Positions 1 to 5,971 of a stretch of 5,971 nt of DNA are shown here, piece by piece (positions within the stretch are counted from its first letter, which is position 1; the number at the start of each line of letters is the position of its first letter). Under the pieces are notes generated by a model that made no database searches, was not told the DNA's origin, and worked only from the letters and a program-made list of their open reading frames with translations. A program made the translations under genes and the position numbers. Source of the DNA: Pseudomonadaceae bacterium UBA836 (lineage in GTDB: Bacteria; Pseudomonadota; Gammaproteobacteria; Pseudomonadales; Pseudomonadaceae); the NCBI GenBank assembly GCA_002296055.1, contig DBHE01000144.1:4247-10217 (forward strand), written 5' to 3'.

Positions 1-639
1 GAGCTGGCAGTGGTGCTGCCGATCAGCTTCTTCGAGCTGGCCGGTCGTGCGCGCTTCAACAGCATCGCGATCATTGATGCCGACGGCAGCAACCTCGGCA
101 TCTACCGCAAGAGTCATATTCCGGATGGCCCCGGTTACCACGAGAAGTATTACTTCAACCCGGGCGACACCGGCTTCAAGGTCTGGCAAACCCGCTACGC
201 CAAGATTGGCGTCGGTATCTGCTGGGATCAGTGGTTCCCCGAGTGTGCACGCAGCATGGCGTTGATGGGCGCCGAGCTGCTGTTTTACCCGACCGCCATC
301 GGCAGTGAGCCGCACGACCACAGCATCAACTCCCGCGACCACTGGCAGCGGGTGCAGCAGGGCCACGCCGGTGCCAACCTGATGCCGCTGATCGCCAGCA
401 ACCGCATCGGCCGCGAAGAGCAGGACGGCTACGACATTACCTTCTATGGTTCGTCGTTTATTGCCAACCAGTTTGGCGAGAAGGTTCAGGAGCTGAACGA
501 GACGGAAACCGGCGTGCTGGTGCAGTCCTTCGACCTGGACGAGCTGGAGCATATTCGCAGCGCCTGGGGCGTGTTCCGCGATCGCCGTCCGAACCTGTAC
601 GGTCCGGTCAAGACCCTGGATGGCGAGCTGGAGTCCTGA
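1..639 (+). CDS. aguB: N-carbamoylputrescine amidase, 5'-truncated by the window edge
   Basis: Cytoplasmic nitrilase-superfamily enzyme that hydrolyses N-carbamoylputrescine to putrescine, CO2 and ammonia, the second step of the agmatine deiminase route. The reading frame is open from base 1, and 212 codons are visible. The family is about 290 residues, so roughly 80 N-terminal residues, including the first catalytic Glu, lie upstream. In-window residues 35-41 (YRKSHIP) carry the catalytic Lys at 37 (bases 109-111). Residues 70-79 ([10 protein letters not shown]) carry the nucleophile Cys at 74 (bases 220-222). The FFE at 10-12 matches the additional conserved Glu region of nitrilases. The GTG at base 10 is internal and not the true start. 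The gene ends 4 nt before aguA, so the two are almost certainly one operon and enzymes of consecutive steps. Another carbon-nitrogen hydrolase is possible in principle, but the aguA neighbour settles the assignment. Confidence 0.94.
   Translation, partial: ELAVVLPISFFELAGRARFNSIAIIDADGSNLGIYRKSHIPDGPGYHEKYYFNPGDTGFKVWQTRYAKIGVGICWDQWFPECARSMALMGAELLFYPTAIGSEPHDHSINSRDHWQRVQQGHAGANLMPLIASNRIGREEQDGYDITFYGSSFIANQFGEKVQELNETETGVLVQSFDLDELEHIRSAWGVFRDRRPNLYGPVKTLDGELES
630..633 (+). promoter_or_regulatory. Ribosome binding site of aguA
   Basis: GGAG lies inside the last codons of aguB, 10 nt upstream of the ATG at 644. It supports starting aguA at 644 rather than at the in-frame ATG at 620, which would overlap aguB by 20 nt. 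Its position within aguB implies translational coupling. Confidence 0.55.
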
Positions 640-643
640 GCCC

Positions 644-1741
644 ATGTTCAACCTGCACAGCACGCCGCAGCATGACGGTTACTTCATGCCCGCCGAGTGG
701 GCGCCGCATAGCCAGACCTGGATGATCTGGCCGGAGCGCCCGGATAACTGGCGGCAGCAGGCGGTACCGGCGCAAGCCGCCTTTGCTGCGGTGGCACAGG
801 CGATTGCCAGCTTCGAGCCGGTGACCGTTGGCGTCTCGGCCGCGCAATACGCCAATGCCTGTGCGCAGCTGGATCATCCGGCGATTCGGGTGGTGGAGCT
901 GAGCAGCAATGATGCCTGGGTACGAGATACCGGACCGACCTTTGTCATCAATGGCCAGGGCGGCCTGCGCGGTGTGGACTGGGCCTTCAACGCCTGGGGT
1001 GGCGAGCTGGGCGGCCTGTATGCCGACTGGGCGCTGGATGATCAGGTAGCCAGCAAGATCCTGTCGATGGAGCGCTGCCCGCGCTACCGCACCGAGGGCT
1101 TTGTGCTCGAAGGTGGCTCGATCCACGTGGACGGCGAAGGCACGCTGATCACCACCGAGGAGTGTCTGCTCAACCCGAACCGCAACCCGCATCTGCAGCG
1201 CGTCGAGATTGAGCAGCAACTGGCAGCGCAGCTGGGTATCAGCAAGGTGATCTGGTTGCCCGAGGGCCTGTACAACGACGAGACCGATGGGCACGTCGAT
1301 AATTTCTGTTGCTTCATTCGGCCGGGCGAGGTGCTGCTGGCCTGGACCGATGATCCGCAGGACCCGAATTACCCTCGCTGTCAGGCTGCTGCGGCGGTGC
1401 TGGCCGAGGCGCGGGATGCACAGGGGCGGGAGCTGCTGGTGCATCACATACCGATTCCTGGGCCGCTGCACGCCACGGCCGAGGAGTGTGCCGATGTGCA
1501 GGTGGTTGAGGGCAGTCAGAGCCGTGATCCGGCGATCCGCTTGGCTGGCTCCTACGTCAACTTTTTGATCGTCAACGGCGGCGTGGTTGCGCCGAGCTTC
1601 GGCGATCCGCGTGATGATGAGGCGCTGGCTATTCTGCAGCAGCTGTTCCCTGAGCGCCGGGTAGTGGCAGTGCCGGGGCGGGAAATCCTGCTGGGTGGCG
1701 GCAATATTCACTGTATCACTCAGCAACAGCCGGCGGCCTGA
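644..1741 (+). CDS. aguA: Agmatine deiminase (agmatine iminohydrolase)
   Basis: Cytoplasmic enzyme of the peptidylarginine deiminase-like (guanidino-modifying) superfamily. It hydrolyses agmatine to N-carbamoylputrescine and ammonia, feeding AguB. The protein has 365 residues, close to the 368 I recall for P. aeruginosa AguA. Visible motifs in order: DAWVRDTGP at 90-98, [11 protein letters not shown] at 156-166, DGHVDN at 215-220 with the likely catalytic His217, and GGGNIHCIT near the C terminus with the nucleophile Cys357 (bases 1712-1714). Cys357 is the number usually given for the active-site cysteine of Pseudomonas AguA, which also supports the chosen start. An in-frame ATG at 620 would add eight residues that look unlike the family N terminus. 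aguA follows aguB by 4 nt in the order known as the aguBA operon. No regulator gene of the aguR type is visible; it would lie upstream if present. Nothing looks broken. Confidence 0.97.
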   Translation: MFNLHSTPQHDGYFMPAEWAPHSQTWMIWPERPDNWRQQAVPAQAAFAAVAQAIASFEPVTVGVSAAQYANACAQLDHPAIRVVELSSNDAWVRDTGPTFVINGQGGLRGVDWAFNAWGGELGGLYADWALDDQVASKILSMERCPRYRTEGFVLEGGSIHVDGEGTLITTEECLLNPNRNPHLQRVEIEQQLAAQLGISKVIWLPEGLYNDETDGHVDNFCCFIRPGEVLLAWTDDPQDPNYPRCQAAAAVLAEARDAQGRELLVHHIPIPGPLHATAEECADVQVVEGSQSRDPAIRLAGSYVNFLIVNGGVVAPSFGDPRDDEALAILQQLFPERRVVAVPGREILLGGGNIHCITQQQPAA

Positions 1742-1781
1742 TAGACAAAACGGACATGGCGCACATACCACGTTTCGGTAC

Positions 1782-1811
1782 TGGAGCCGGGTGCGCCGGA
1801 ACAGGCATAAT
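1782..1811 (+). promoter_or_regulatory. Possible sigma-70-type promoter for the lipoprotein gene
   Basis: A TGGAGC hexamer at 1782-1787 (3 of 6 to the -35 consensus) and CATAAT at 1806-1811 (5 of 6 to the -10 consensus) are separated by 18 nt. This is the best sigma-70-like pair I see in the gap between aguA and the lipoprotein gene. It would give a leader of roughly 65 nt. The -35 is weak, so this is only a candidate. Confidence 0.35.
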
Positions 1812-1829
1812 CGCAGGGCAAGAATGCGG

Positions 1830-1849
1830 CGCCGGGCTCAAGCTCGGCG
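1830..1849 (+). terminator. GC-rich hairpin downstream of aguBA; weak terminator or leader structure
   Basis: Bases 1830-1837 pair with 1842-1849 as an 8-bp stem with one G-U pair and a TCAA loop. It is followed by GTTT and, a few bases later, TGTTTT, so the T tract is broken. It could terminate aguBA transcription. It could also be a structured element in the leader of the lipoprotein mRNA, since it sits between the candidate -10 and the ribosome binding site. Confidence 0.35.
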
Positions 1850-1873
1850 GTTTCAGGATGTTTTCCCGTCCAG

Positions 1874-1878
1874 AAGGA
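1874..1878 (+). promoter_or_regulatory. Strong ribosome binding site that fixes the lipoprotein start
   Basis: AAGGA is placed 6 nt before the ATG at 1885. It decides the start: the same frame is open upstream to an ATG at 1756, but that ATG lacks a comparable site and would bury the signal peptide. Confidence 0.8.
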
Positions 1879-1884
1879 ATTTAC

Positions 1885-3237
1885 ATGCAGTTCTCCTCAT
1901 TTCTTCCCTCTCCCCTGTGTCGCACCGCGTTGGCGGTCAGCATGGCTGCCACCCTGGCCGGTTGCGCCAGCACTCAGAGCAGCAGCGTGGCAGATGCCAA
2001 TGGCGCCTCGCGCCTGCAGGGCGAGCTGACCAGCAGCAGTCCGGTCAACGTCAACGATGGCTCCCAGTACCAGCTGTTCAACCTCAAGCTCAAGCAAGGT
2101 GAGCTGGTACGCGTCCAGCAGAGCGGCGCCCTTGAAGGTGCTGTCCTGACGCTGCTGGACTCACGCAATCAACTGGTCAGCGGCCCTCGTCAGGGTTCGC
2201 TGCACCTGACCCCGCAGGCTGACGGTACCTACCGCCTGGGCGTCAGTGGTAACAGTGCTTCGGCCTACGGCCCCTTTGAGCTGTCGCTGGAGAAAGTGAC
2301 TCCACGCAACAGCGGCGCGCTGGTGCTGGATGAGTCGCTGTTCGGTCTGCTGAGCCTGGCCAGCAGCGCCAACACCTACAGCCTGACCGTCACCGAGGCG
2401 GGGTTGTACGATATTCTCATGACCTCTGAAGAGCTGGACACCGTGCTCAAGCTGAGCGGTGGCGGTCTGTCGCTGGAAGATGATGACGGCGGCGGCGGCA
2501 CCAACTCGCGCCTGACAGCGATGCTGGAGCCCGGCACTTACCAGGTCACAGCCACCGCGCTGGACACGCCGGCTGAAGGCGCTTACGACCTGACGCTCAG
2601 CAGTCGCGCGCTGCCTGAGGGGGTAGAGCTGACTAATGGTGGTGAGCTGACGCTGGGCGGCAGTATCAGCGGCCTGGCAGACAGCGAAGACAAGGTTTAT
2701 AGCCTGACCGTGCCGGAGCGCTCGTTGCTGCGTATCACCATGAGCTCGACCGAGGTTGACAGTTATCTGACCCTGCGCGGCCCTGGTGTAGATGCCAGCG
2801 ATGACGACGGCGCCGGCCAGAACCTGGACGCAGCCATTACTACCCTGGCGAACCCCGGGACCTATCGCATCAACGCGTCAACCGCTGATGGCAGCGCGGG
2901 TCTGTTCACCCTGAGCAACTCGGTGCAGCCGGTCAATGGCAGCGGCGCGCAGCTGCGCCCGGGCGAGGTGGTGTCGGGTACGCTGTCCGGCACGGGCGTC
3001 GACAAGACGCTGGTGATCAGTGAGGCCGGTCAGTATCAGATTGACCTGTATGCGACCGAGTTTGACGCCATGTTGCGCCTGAGCGGTAACGGTGTGGAGC
3101 TGGAGGATGATGATGGGGCCGGTGGCACCAATTCACGCATCAGCACCTACCTTGAGTCTGGGCGTTACACCCTGAGCGCGAGCAGCTACGACAACAGCGG
3201 TCGTGGCACTTTCGTGATCAGCGCCGAGCGCGAGTAA
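1885..3237 (+). CDS. Predicted lipoprotein with tandem PPC-like repeats, function unknown
   Basis: I do not recognise this as a named gene. The 450-residue product begins with a type II signal peptide: Arg13, a hydrophobic stretch at about 14-25, and the lipobox LAGC with Cys27 as lipidation site. The +2 residue is Ala, so outer-membrane sorting is expected. After a Ser-rich linker come about four units of 90-100 residues (roughly 44-137, 146-239, 249-344, 357-446). Units 2-4 share a pattern: a YSLTV-like strand, a D-x-x-L-x-L strand, a glycine turn, Asp-Asp-Asp-Gly (DDD at 199-201, 306-308, 408-410), then a PGTY or SGRY turn. This resembles the PPC domain (bacterial pre-peptidase C-terminal, beta-sandwich), usually attached to secreted peptidases. 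No peptidase or other catalytic domain is present here. Unit 1 lacks the acidic loop. The acidic loops may bind calcium (inference). The gene has its own strong ribosome binding site and converges on argH. Confidence 0.9.
   Translation: MQFSSFLPSPLCRTALAVSMAATLAGCASTQSSSVADANGASRLQGELTSSSPVNVNDGSQYQLFNLKLKQGELVRVQQSGALEGAVLTLLDSRNQLVSGPRQGSLHLTPQADGTYRLGVSGNSASAYGPFELSLEKVTPRNSGALVLDESLFGLLSLASSANTYSLTVTEAGLYDILMTSEELDTVLKLSGGGLSLEDDDGGGGTNSRLTAMLEPGTYQVTATALDTPAEGAYDLTLSSRALPEGVELTNGGELTLGGSISGLADSEDKVYSLTVPERSLLRITMSSTEVDSYLTLRGPGVDASDDDGAGQNLDAAITTLANPGTYRINASTADGSAGLFTLSNSVQPVNGSGAQLRPGEVVSGTLSGTGVDKTLVISEAGQYQIDLYATEFDAMLRLSGNGVELEDDDGAGGTNSRISTYLESGRYTLSASSYDNSGRGTFVISAERE
2320..3222 (+). 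repeat. Three in-frame PPC-like repeat units inside the lipoprotein gene
   Basis: Units cover about 2320-2601, 2629-2916 and 2953-3222. The acidic loops start at bases 2479, 2800 and 3106, a spacing of 107 and 102 codons. Units 2 and 4 of the protein are most alike (LEDDDG followed by GGTNSR in both), while unit 3 has lost the TNSR segment. Similarity is at protein level, with only patchy DNA identity, which points to old duplications rather than a recent unstable repeat. Confidence 0.7.
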
Positions 3238-3243
3238 ACGGGA

Positions 3244-3271
3244 AGCCGGCAGCCCTGCTGGGCTGCCGGTT
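3244..3271. terminator. Bidirectional intrinsic terminator candidate between convergent genes
   Basis: A perfect 10-bp inverted repeat (3246-3255 with 3260-3269), extended by a G-T and an A-T pair to 12 bp, encloses a TGCT loop. It fills most of the 40-nt gap between the stops of the lipoprotein gene and argH. T tracts are short on both sides (TTAT on the + strand; TTCCCGTTT on the - strand), but position and stem strength fit a shared terminator. Confidence 0.75.
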
Positions 3272-3277
3272 ATCCAC

Positions 3278-4672
3278 TCAGTTGGCCAGTAGTTCGCGGC
3301 CGCGCTGAACGGCTGCCAGCACCTGCGCCGGTGCGGTACCGCCGATATGGTCACGGGCGTTGACCGAGCCTTCCAGTGTCAGTACTTCAAACACGTCCTG
3401 CTCAATCTGATCGCTGAAGCGGCGTAGCTCGTCCAGCGACATCTCCGCCAGATCCTTACCTGAATCCACACCGTACTTCACCGCGTGCCCGACGATCTCG
3501 TGGCAGTCGCGGAACGGAATACCCTTGCGTACCAGGTAGTCCGCCAGGTCGGTTGCCGTGGAGAAACCGCGCAGGGCTGCTTCGCGCATGGCCTCGACCT
3601 TGGGCTCGATCGCCGGGATCATGTCGGCAAAGGCGCGCAGGCTGTCGCGCAGGGTGTCGACGGCGTCGAACAGCGGTTCCTTGTCTTCCTGGTTGTCCTT
3701 GTTGTAGGCCAGCGGCTGGCTCTTCATCAGGGTCAGCAGGCCCATCAGGTGGCCGTACACGCGGCCAGACTTGCCGCGTACCAGCTCGGGTACGTCCGGG
3801 TTCTTCTTCTGCGGCATGATCGAAGAGCCGGTGCAGAAGCGGTCGGGCAGGGCGATGAAGTTGAACTGCGCGCTGGTCCAGAGCACCAGCTCTTCGGAGA
3901 AGCGCGACAGGTGCATCATCGCCAGCGCGGCGGCGGCGCAGAATTCGATGGCGAAGTCGCGGTCGGACACGCCGTCCAGCGAGTTGCCGGATACCGCTTC
4001 AAAGCCCAGCAGCTCGCAGGTGATGCTGCGGTCGATCGGGTAGGTGGTGCCAGCCAGTGCGGCCGAGCCCAGCGGCATGCGGTTGACCCGCTTGCGGCAG
4101 TCGATCAGGCGCTCGCGGTCGCGTTGCAGCATCTCGAACCAGGCCAGCAGGTGGTGGCCGAAGGTCACCGGCTGCGCAGTCTGCAGGTGGGTAAAGCCGG
4201 GCATGATGACCGCGTTGTGGCGCTCGGCCTGCTCCAGCAGGCCGGTTTGCAGGCGTACCAGCTCGCCGAGGATGACGTCGATTTCCTCGCGTAGCCACAG
4301 GCGGATATCGGTGGCGACCTGGTCGTTGCGTGAGCGGCCGGTGTGCAGCTTCTTGCCGGTGATACCGATGGCTTCGGTCAGCTTGGCCTCAATGTTCATG
4401 TGCACGTCTTCGAGGTCAACGCGCCAGTCGAACTGGCCGGCTTCGATGTCACCGCGAATGGTGTTCAGCCCCTCGATGATGGCGTCGCGCTCTGCCTCGG
4501 TCAGTACGCCCACTTTGGCCAGCATGGTGGCGTGGGCAATCGAGCCCTGGATGTCGTGCTTGTACAGGCGCTGGTCAAAATCCACCGAGGCGGTGAAACG
4601 GGCGACGAAGGCGTCGACCGGTTCGCTGAACCGGCCACCCCAGGATTGGTTGGTTGTCTTGTCTTGGCTCAT
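3278..4672 (-). CDS. argH: Argininosuccinate lyase
   Basis: Cytoplasmic homotetrameric enzyme of the fumarase/aspartase superfamily. It splits argininosuccinate into arginine and fumarate, the last step of arginine synthesis. The 464-residue product equals the length I recall for Pseudomonas ArgH. Visible landmarks: an N-terminal [11 protein letters not shown] segment, [23 protein letters not shown] with His162 (codon starting at 4189), and the superfamily signature [12 protein letters not shown] with Ser283 and Ser284 (Ser283 codon starting at 3826). His162 and Ser283 coincide with the catalytic residues usually quoted for this family. The ATG at 4672 is chosen because it gives the family N terminus ([11 protein letters not shown]). 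An in-frame ATG at 4711 would add 13 unrelated residues and lies inside the likely promoter. The gene is divergent from fimS and convergent with the lipoprotein gene, so it is probably monocistronic. The ribosome binding site is weak (GAG a few bases upstream). Confidence 0.98.
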   Translation of the reverse strand: MSQDKTTNQSWGGRFSEPVDAFVARFTASVDFDQRLYKHDIQGSIAHATMLAKVGVLTEAERDAIIEGLNTIRGDIEAGQFDWRVDLEDVHMNIEAKLTEAIGITGKKLHTGRSRNDQVATDIRLWLREEIDVILGELVRLQTGLLEQAERHNAVIMPGFTHLQTAQPVTFGHHLLAWFEMLQRDRERLIDCRKRVNRMPLGSAALAGTTYPIDRSITCELLGFEAVSGNSLDGVSDRDFAIEFCAAAALAMMHLSRFSEELVLWTSAQFNFIALPDRFCTGSSIMPQKKNPDVPELVRGKSGRVYGHLMGLLTLMKSQPLAYNKDNQEDKEPLFDAVDTLRDSLRAFADMIPAIEPKVEAMREAALRGFSTATDLADYLVRKGIPFRDCHEIVGHAVKYGVDSGKDLAEMSLDELRRFSDQIEQDVFEVLTLEGSVNARDHIGGTAPAQVLAAVQRGRELLAN

Positions 4673-4702
4673 GTCTCGGATGGTTCCGCTGCGTGAAGAG
4701 GC

Positions 4703-4716
4703 GCATAGCATAGCAT
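4703..4716. repeat. Short GCATA direct repeat in the divergent argH/fimS gap
   Basis: Two full copies of GCATA plus GCAT run in tandem at 4703-4716, the most AT-rich part of the 87-nt gap between the two start codons. The repeat coincides with the candidate argH -10 and may also serve the fimS promoter, for which I see no convincing hexamer pair. Confidence 0.6.
4707..4715 (-). promoter_or_regulatory. Candidate extended -10 promoter element for argH
   Basis: On the - strand, TGC immediately followed by TATGCT (4712-4707) forms an extended -10, with no recognisable -35 at the 17-nt spacing. It would start transcription near 4700, giving a leader of about 28 nt before the argH ATG. It is built from the GCATA repeat, so chance resemblance is possible. 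Confidence 0.4.
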
Positions 4717-4759
4717 TTCACGCTTGCGCGATGGCGGCCGGCTGGCAGACACTGGCGCG

Positions 4760-5863
4760 ATGAAGAACGGATTCTGGACCCTGCTCAAACGCCCCTATGA
4801 GGGAGAGGACTTTTTTCTCCCTGATCTATGCTCGTCCGTGGCTGTTTTTACCCTGGTGGTGCTGGCTCAGCTGATGGTGCTGGTGTGGGTGCTGGCGCAG
4901 CCGGCCGAGGGCGGTTTTGACTGGTTGCAGTTGGCTATGGCCTCGCTCTTCGTGCAGTGGATTGTGCTGCTGTCTGCTGCGCTGCTGTGCCGTCTGCGCA
5001 GCTGGATGCGCAGACGGCCGTTGGGGCTGGCCGTCGCGGCCTGTCACGCGGTGGTTATTGGGCTTACCCTGGTGTTCACGGTGCTGGGGGACTGGGTGGT
5101 TTATCGCGGTATGGCTGGCGCCCTGCACTGGGAAGCCGAGCAACTGCTGCGCCACGGCCTGATCGCGCTGATCATGACCAGCCTGCTACTACGCTACTTC
5201 TATCTGCAGCAGCAGTGGCAGCACCAGCAGCAGGCCGAGCTGCGTGCCCGGCTGCAGGCGCTGCAGTCGCGCATTCGCCCGCACTTTCTATTCAACAGTC
5301 TGAACAGTATTGCCAGCCTGATCGAGATGGCGCCGGCCAAGGCCGAGCAGGCGGTGCTGGATCTCTCCGACCTGTTCCGCGCCAACCTGTCCAGCAGCGA
5401 GACCTTGTCTTGCTGGGGCGAGGAGCGCCGGCTGTGCGAGGGCTACCTGCGTATCGAGCAGTACCGGCTGGGTGAGCGGATGCGCGTGCAGTGGGATGTC
5501 GACGCGCTGACCGACGATCTGCCAATGCCGCTGCTGACCCTGCAGCCGCTGCTGGAGAACGCGATCCTGCACGGTCTGCAGCCCCTCATCAATGGCGGCG
5601 ATATCGTGATTCAGGGCCGTCTGGACGGTGGTGTGGTTGAACTTATGGTGAGCAATACCTGTCCTCAGCAGGACGACTCGCACCAGGGCACACGCATGGC
5701 TATGGCCAACATCCGGGCGCGGTTGCAGGGGTTGTTTGGTGAAGGCGCTGAGCTGAGTGGCTGGCGGCAGGGAGAGTGCTTCTTCAGCAGGCTGGTCTAT
5801 CCTGTTACACAAGATTCAACAACGGCAGAGAAGTCATTATCGAATGAAAGTACTGATCGCTGA
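4760..5863 (+). CDS. fimS: FimS/AlgZ-type membrane sensor, LytS/YehU histidine kinase family
   Basis: Inner-membrane sensor partner of AlgR; in P. aeruginosa the pair governs twitching motility, alginate and virulence genes. The 367-residue product has four likely membrane segments at about 25-47, 56-77, 88-109 and 130-149. A Gln-rich coiled linker follows at 150-170, then the His_kinase (LytS-type) motif RPHFLFNSLNS with His175. The number matches the phosphorylated histidine usually quoted for P. aeruginosa FimS/AlgZ and supports the ATG at 4760 as start. The ATP-binding N box is intact (LLENAILHG, Asn267). The glycine-rich box is degenerate: where LytS-type kinases have GxGIGLxN, this protein reads GTRMAMAN at 310-317. 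That fits the reported atypical nature of FimS. No good ribosome binding site precedes 4760; an in-frame TTG at 4724 is the only other start seen. The gene overlaps algR by 20 nt, so the two are cotranscribed and probably translationally coupled. Confidence 0.93.
   Translation: MKNGFWTLLKRPYEGEDFFLPDLCSSVAVFTLVVLAQLMVLVWVLAQPAEGGFDWLQLAMASLFVQWIVLLSAALLCRLRSWMRRRPLGLAVAACHAVVIGLTLVFTVLGDWVVYRGMAGALHWEAEQLLRHGLIALIMTSLLLRYFYLQQQWQHQQQAELRARLQALQSRIRPHFLFNSLNSIASLIEMAPAKAEQAVLDLSDLFRANLSSSETLSCWGEERRLCEGYLRIEQYRLGERMRVQWDVDALTDDLPMPLLTLQPLLENAILHGLQPLINGGDIVIQGRLDGGVVELMVSNTCPQQDDSHQGTRMAMANIRARLQGLFGEGAELSGWRQGECFFSRLVYPVTQDSTTAEKSLSNESTDR
5827..5833 (+). promoter_or_regulatory. Ribosome binding site candidate of algR inside fimS
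   Basis: A purine run, AGAGAAG, sits 10 nt before the algR ATG at 5844, within the last codons of fimS. It is a weak match to the anti-Shine-Dalgarno complement, so coupling to fimS translation is likely to help initiation. Confidence 0.4.
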
Positions 5864-5971
5864 TGATGAGCCGCTGGCCCGCGAGCGGCTGGCGCGACTG
5901 GTTGGTTCGCTGCCGGGGTACAGGGCGTTGCCCGAGATGGCCAGCAATGGGCACGAGGCCCTGCAACTGGT
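5844..5971 (+). CDS. algR: AlgR-type response regulator, 3'-truncated by the window edge
   Basis: Start of a CheY-like receiver domain. Forty-two codons and two extra bases are visible out of about 248 residues expected for AlgR. The N terminus MKVLIADDEPLARERLARLV closely matches AlgR, with the acidic pair Asp7-Asp8 and Glu9 that bind the metal ion in receivers. The phosphoacceptor Asp (near residue 54) and the C-terminal LytTR DNA-binding domain lie outside the window. In P. aeruginosa AlgR is a transcription factor for alginate, type IV pilus assembly and virulence genes and is paired with FimS. The start ATG at 5844 overlaps the fimS end by 20 nt in another frame. Any LytTR-type regulator would begin similarly, but the fimS neighbour and the argH context make algR the strong choice. 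Confidence 0.93.
   Translation, partial: MKVLIADDEPLARERLARLVGSLPGYRALPEMASNGHEALQL

Noticed and set aside
620..643. Alternative upstream start for aguA
   Set aside because: Starting at 644 places the catalytic cysteine at 357 as in known AguA proteins and uses the GGAG at 630-633. The eight extra residues do not look like the family N terminus.
608..1771. Long open frame of 387 codons antisense to the whole of aguA
   Set aside because: aguA on the + strand has full-length family motifs including its catalytic cysteine. The antisense product has no recognisable motif and is the shadow expected from GC-rich codon usage.
1797..1830. Possible AlgU/sigma-E-type promoter beginning with GGAACA at 1797
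   Set aside because: No TCTGA-like -10 follows at 16-17 nt, so the pattern is incomplete.
1756..1884. In-frame N-terminal extension of the lipoprotein from an ATG at 1756
   Set aside because: It would place 43 residues ahead of a textbook lipoprotein signal peptide, while AAGGA is ideally spaced for the ATG at 1885.
3485..4294. 269-codon open frame antisense to argH
   Set aside because: ArgH is intact and unmistakable on the - strand. The opposite-strand translation is a low-complexity Val/Gln/Ala/Gly-rich string typical of a shadow frame.
4673..4711. Upstream start for argH at 4711
   Set aside because: The extra 13 residues are unlike ArgH, and that ATG lies inside the candidate -10 element.
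5288..5812. 174-codon open frame antisense to the fimS kinase region
   Set aside because: It mirrors the conserved FimS catalytic part, lacks a start context of its own and shows no family features.
1..5971. Mobile elements, CRISPR arrays, tRNA or rRNA genes
   Set aside because: I saw no terminal inverted repeats with a transposase, no regularly spaced short repeats and no structured RNA gene; all long stretches are explained by intact core-type genes.

Overview
The window looks like chromosome of a gammaproteobacterium of the Pseudomonas lineage (Pseudomonas sensu lato or a close genus such as Halopseudomonas). The reasons are a GC-rich base composition, close similarity (from memory) of the AguA, ArgH and FimS/AlgR proteins to their Pseudomonas aeruginosa counterparts, and the argH < > fimS-algR arrangement typical of that group. 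The species cannot be fixed from this sequence. There is no sign of a mobile element, phage, CRISPR array, tRNA or rRNA; coding density is high and no gene-free stretch exceeds about 145 bases.

Layout: (1) positions 1-1741, + strand, hold the 3' part of aguB (N-carbamoylputrescine amidase) followed after 4 nt by complete aguA (agmatine deiminase). Together they convert agmatine to putrescine. (2) A 143-nt gap holds a possible promoter, a GC-rich hairpin and a strong ribosome binding site. (3) Positions 1885-3237, + strand, encode a 450-residue predicted lipoprotein of unknown role, made of about four tandem PPC-like beta domains, three with an Asp-Asp-Asp loop. (4) A 40-nt convergent gap holds a strong inverted repeat, probably a bidirectional terminator. 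(5) Positions 3278-4672, - strand, are argH (argininosuccinate lyase, last step of arginine synthesis). (6) An 87-nt divergent gap separates argH from (7) fimS/algZ (4760-5863, + strand), a LytS/YehU-type membrane sensor protein. It overlaps by 20 nt (8) the start of algR, its LytTR-type response regulator, which is cut by the window end.

How they fit together: aguBA (arginine-derived agmatine to putrescine) and argH (arginine production) form a loose arginine/polyamine neighbourhood. fimS-algR is a regulatory pair which in P. aeruginosa controls twitching motility, alginate and virulence genes. The least understood item is the PPC-repeat lipoprotein between the agu genes and argH. Most of the window is otherwise ordinary core genome, and I do not see a convincing new multi-gene system.
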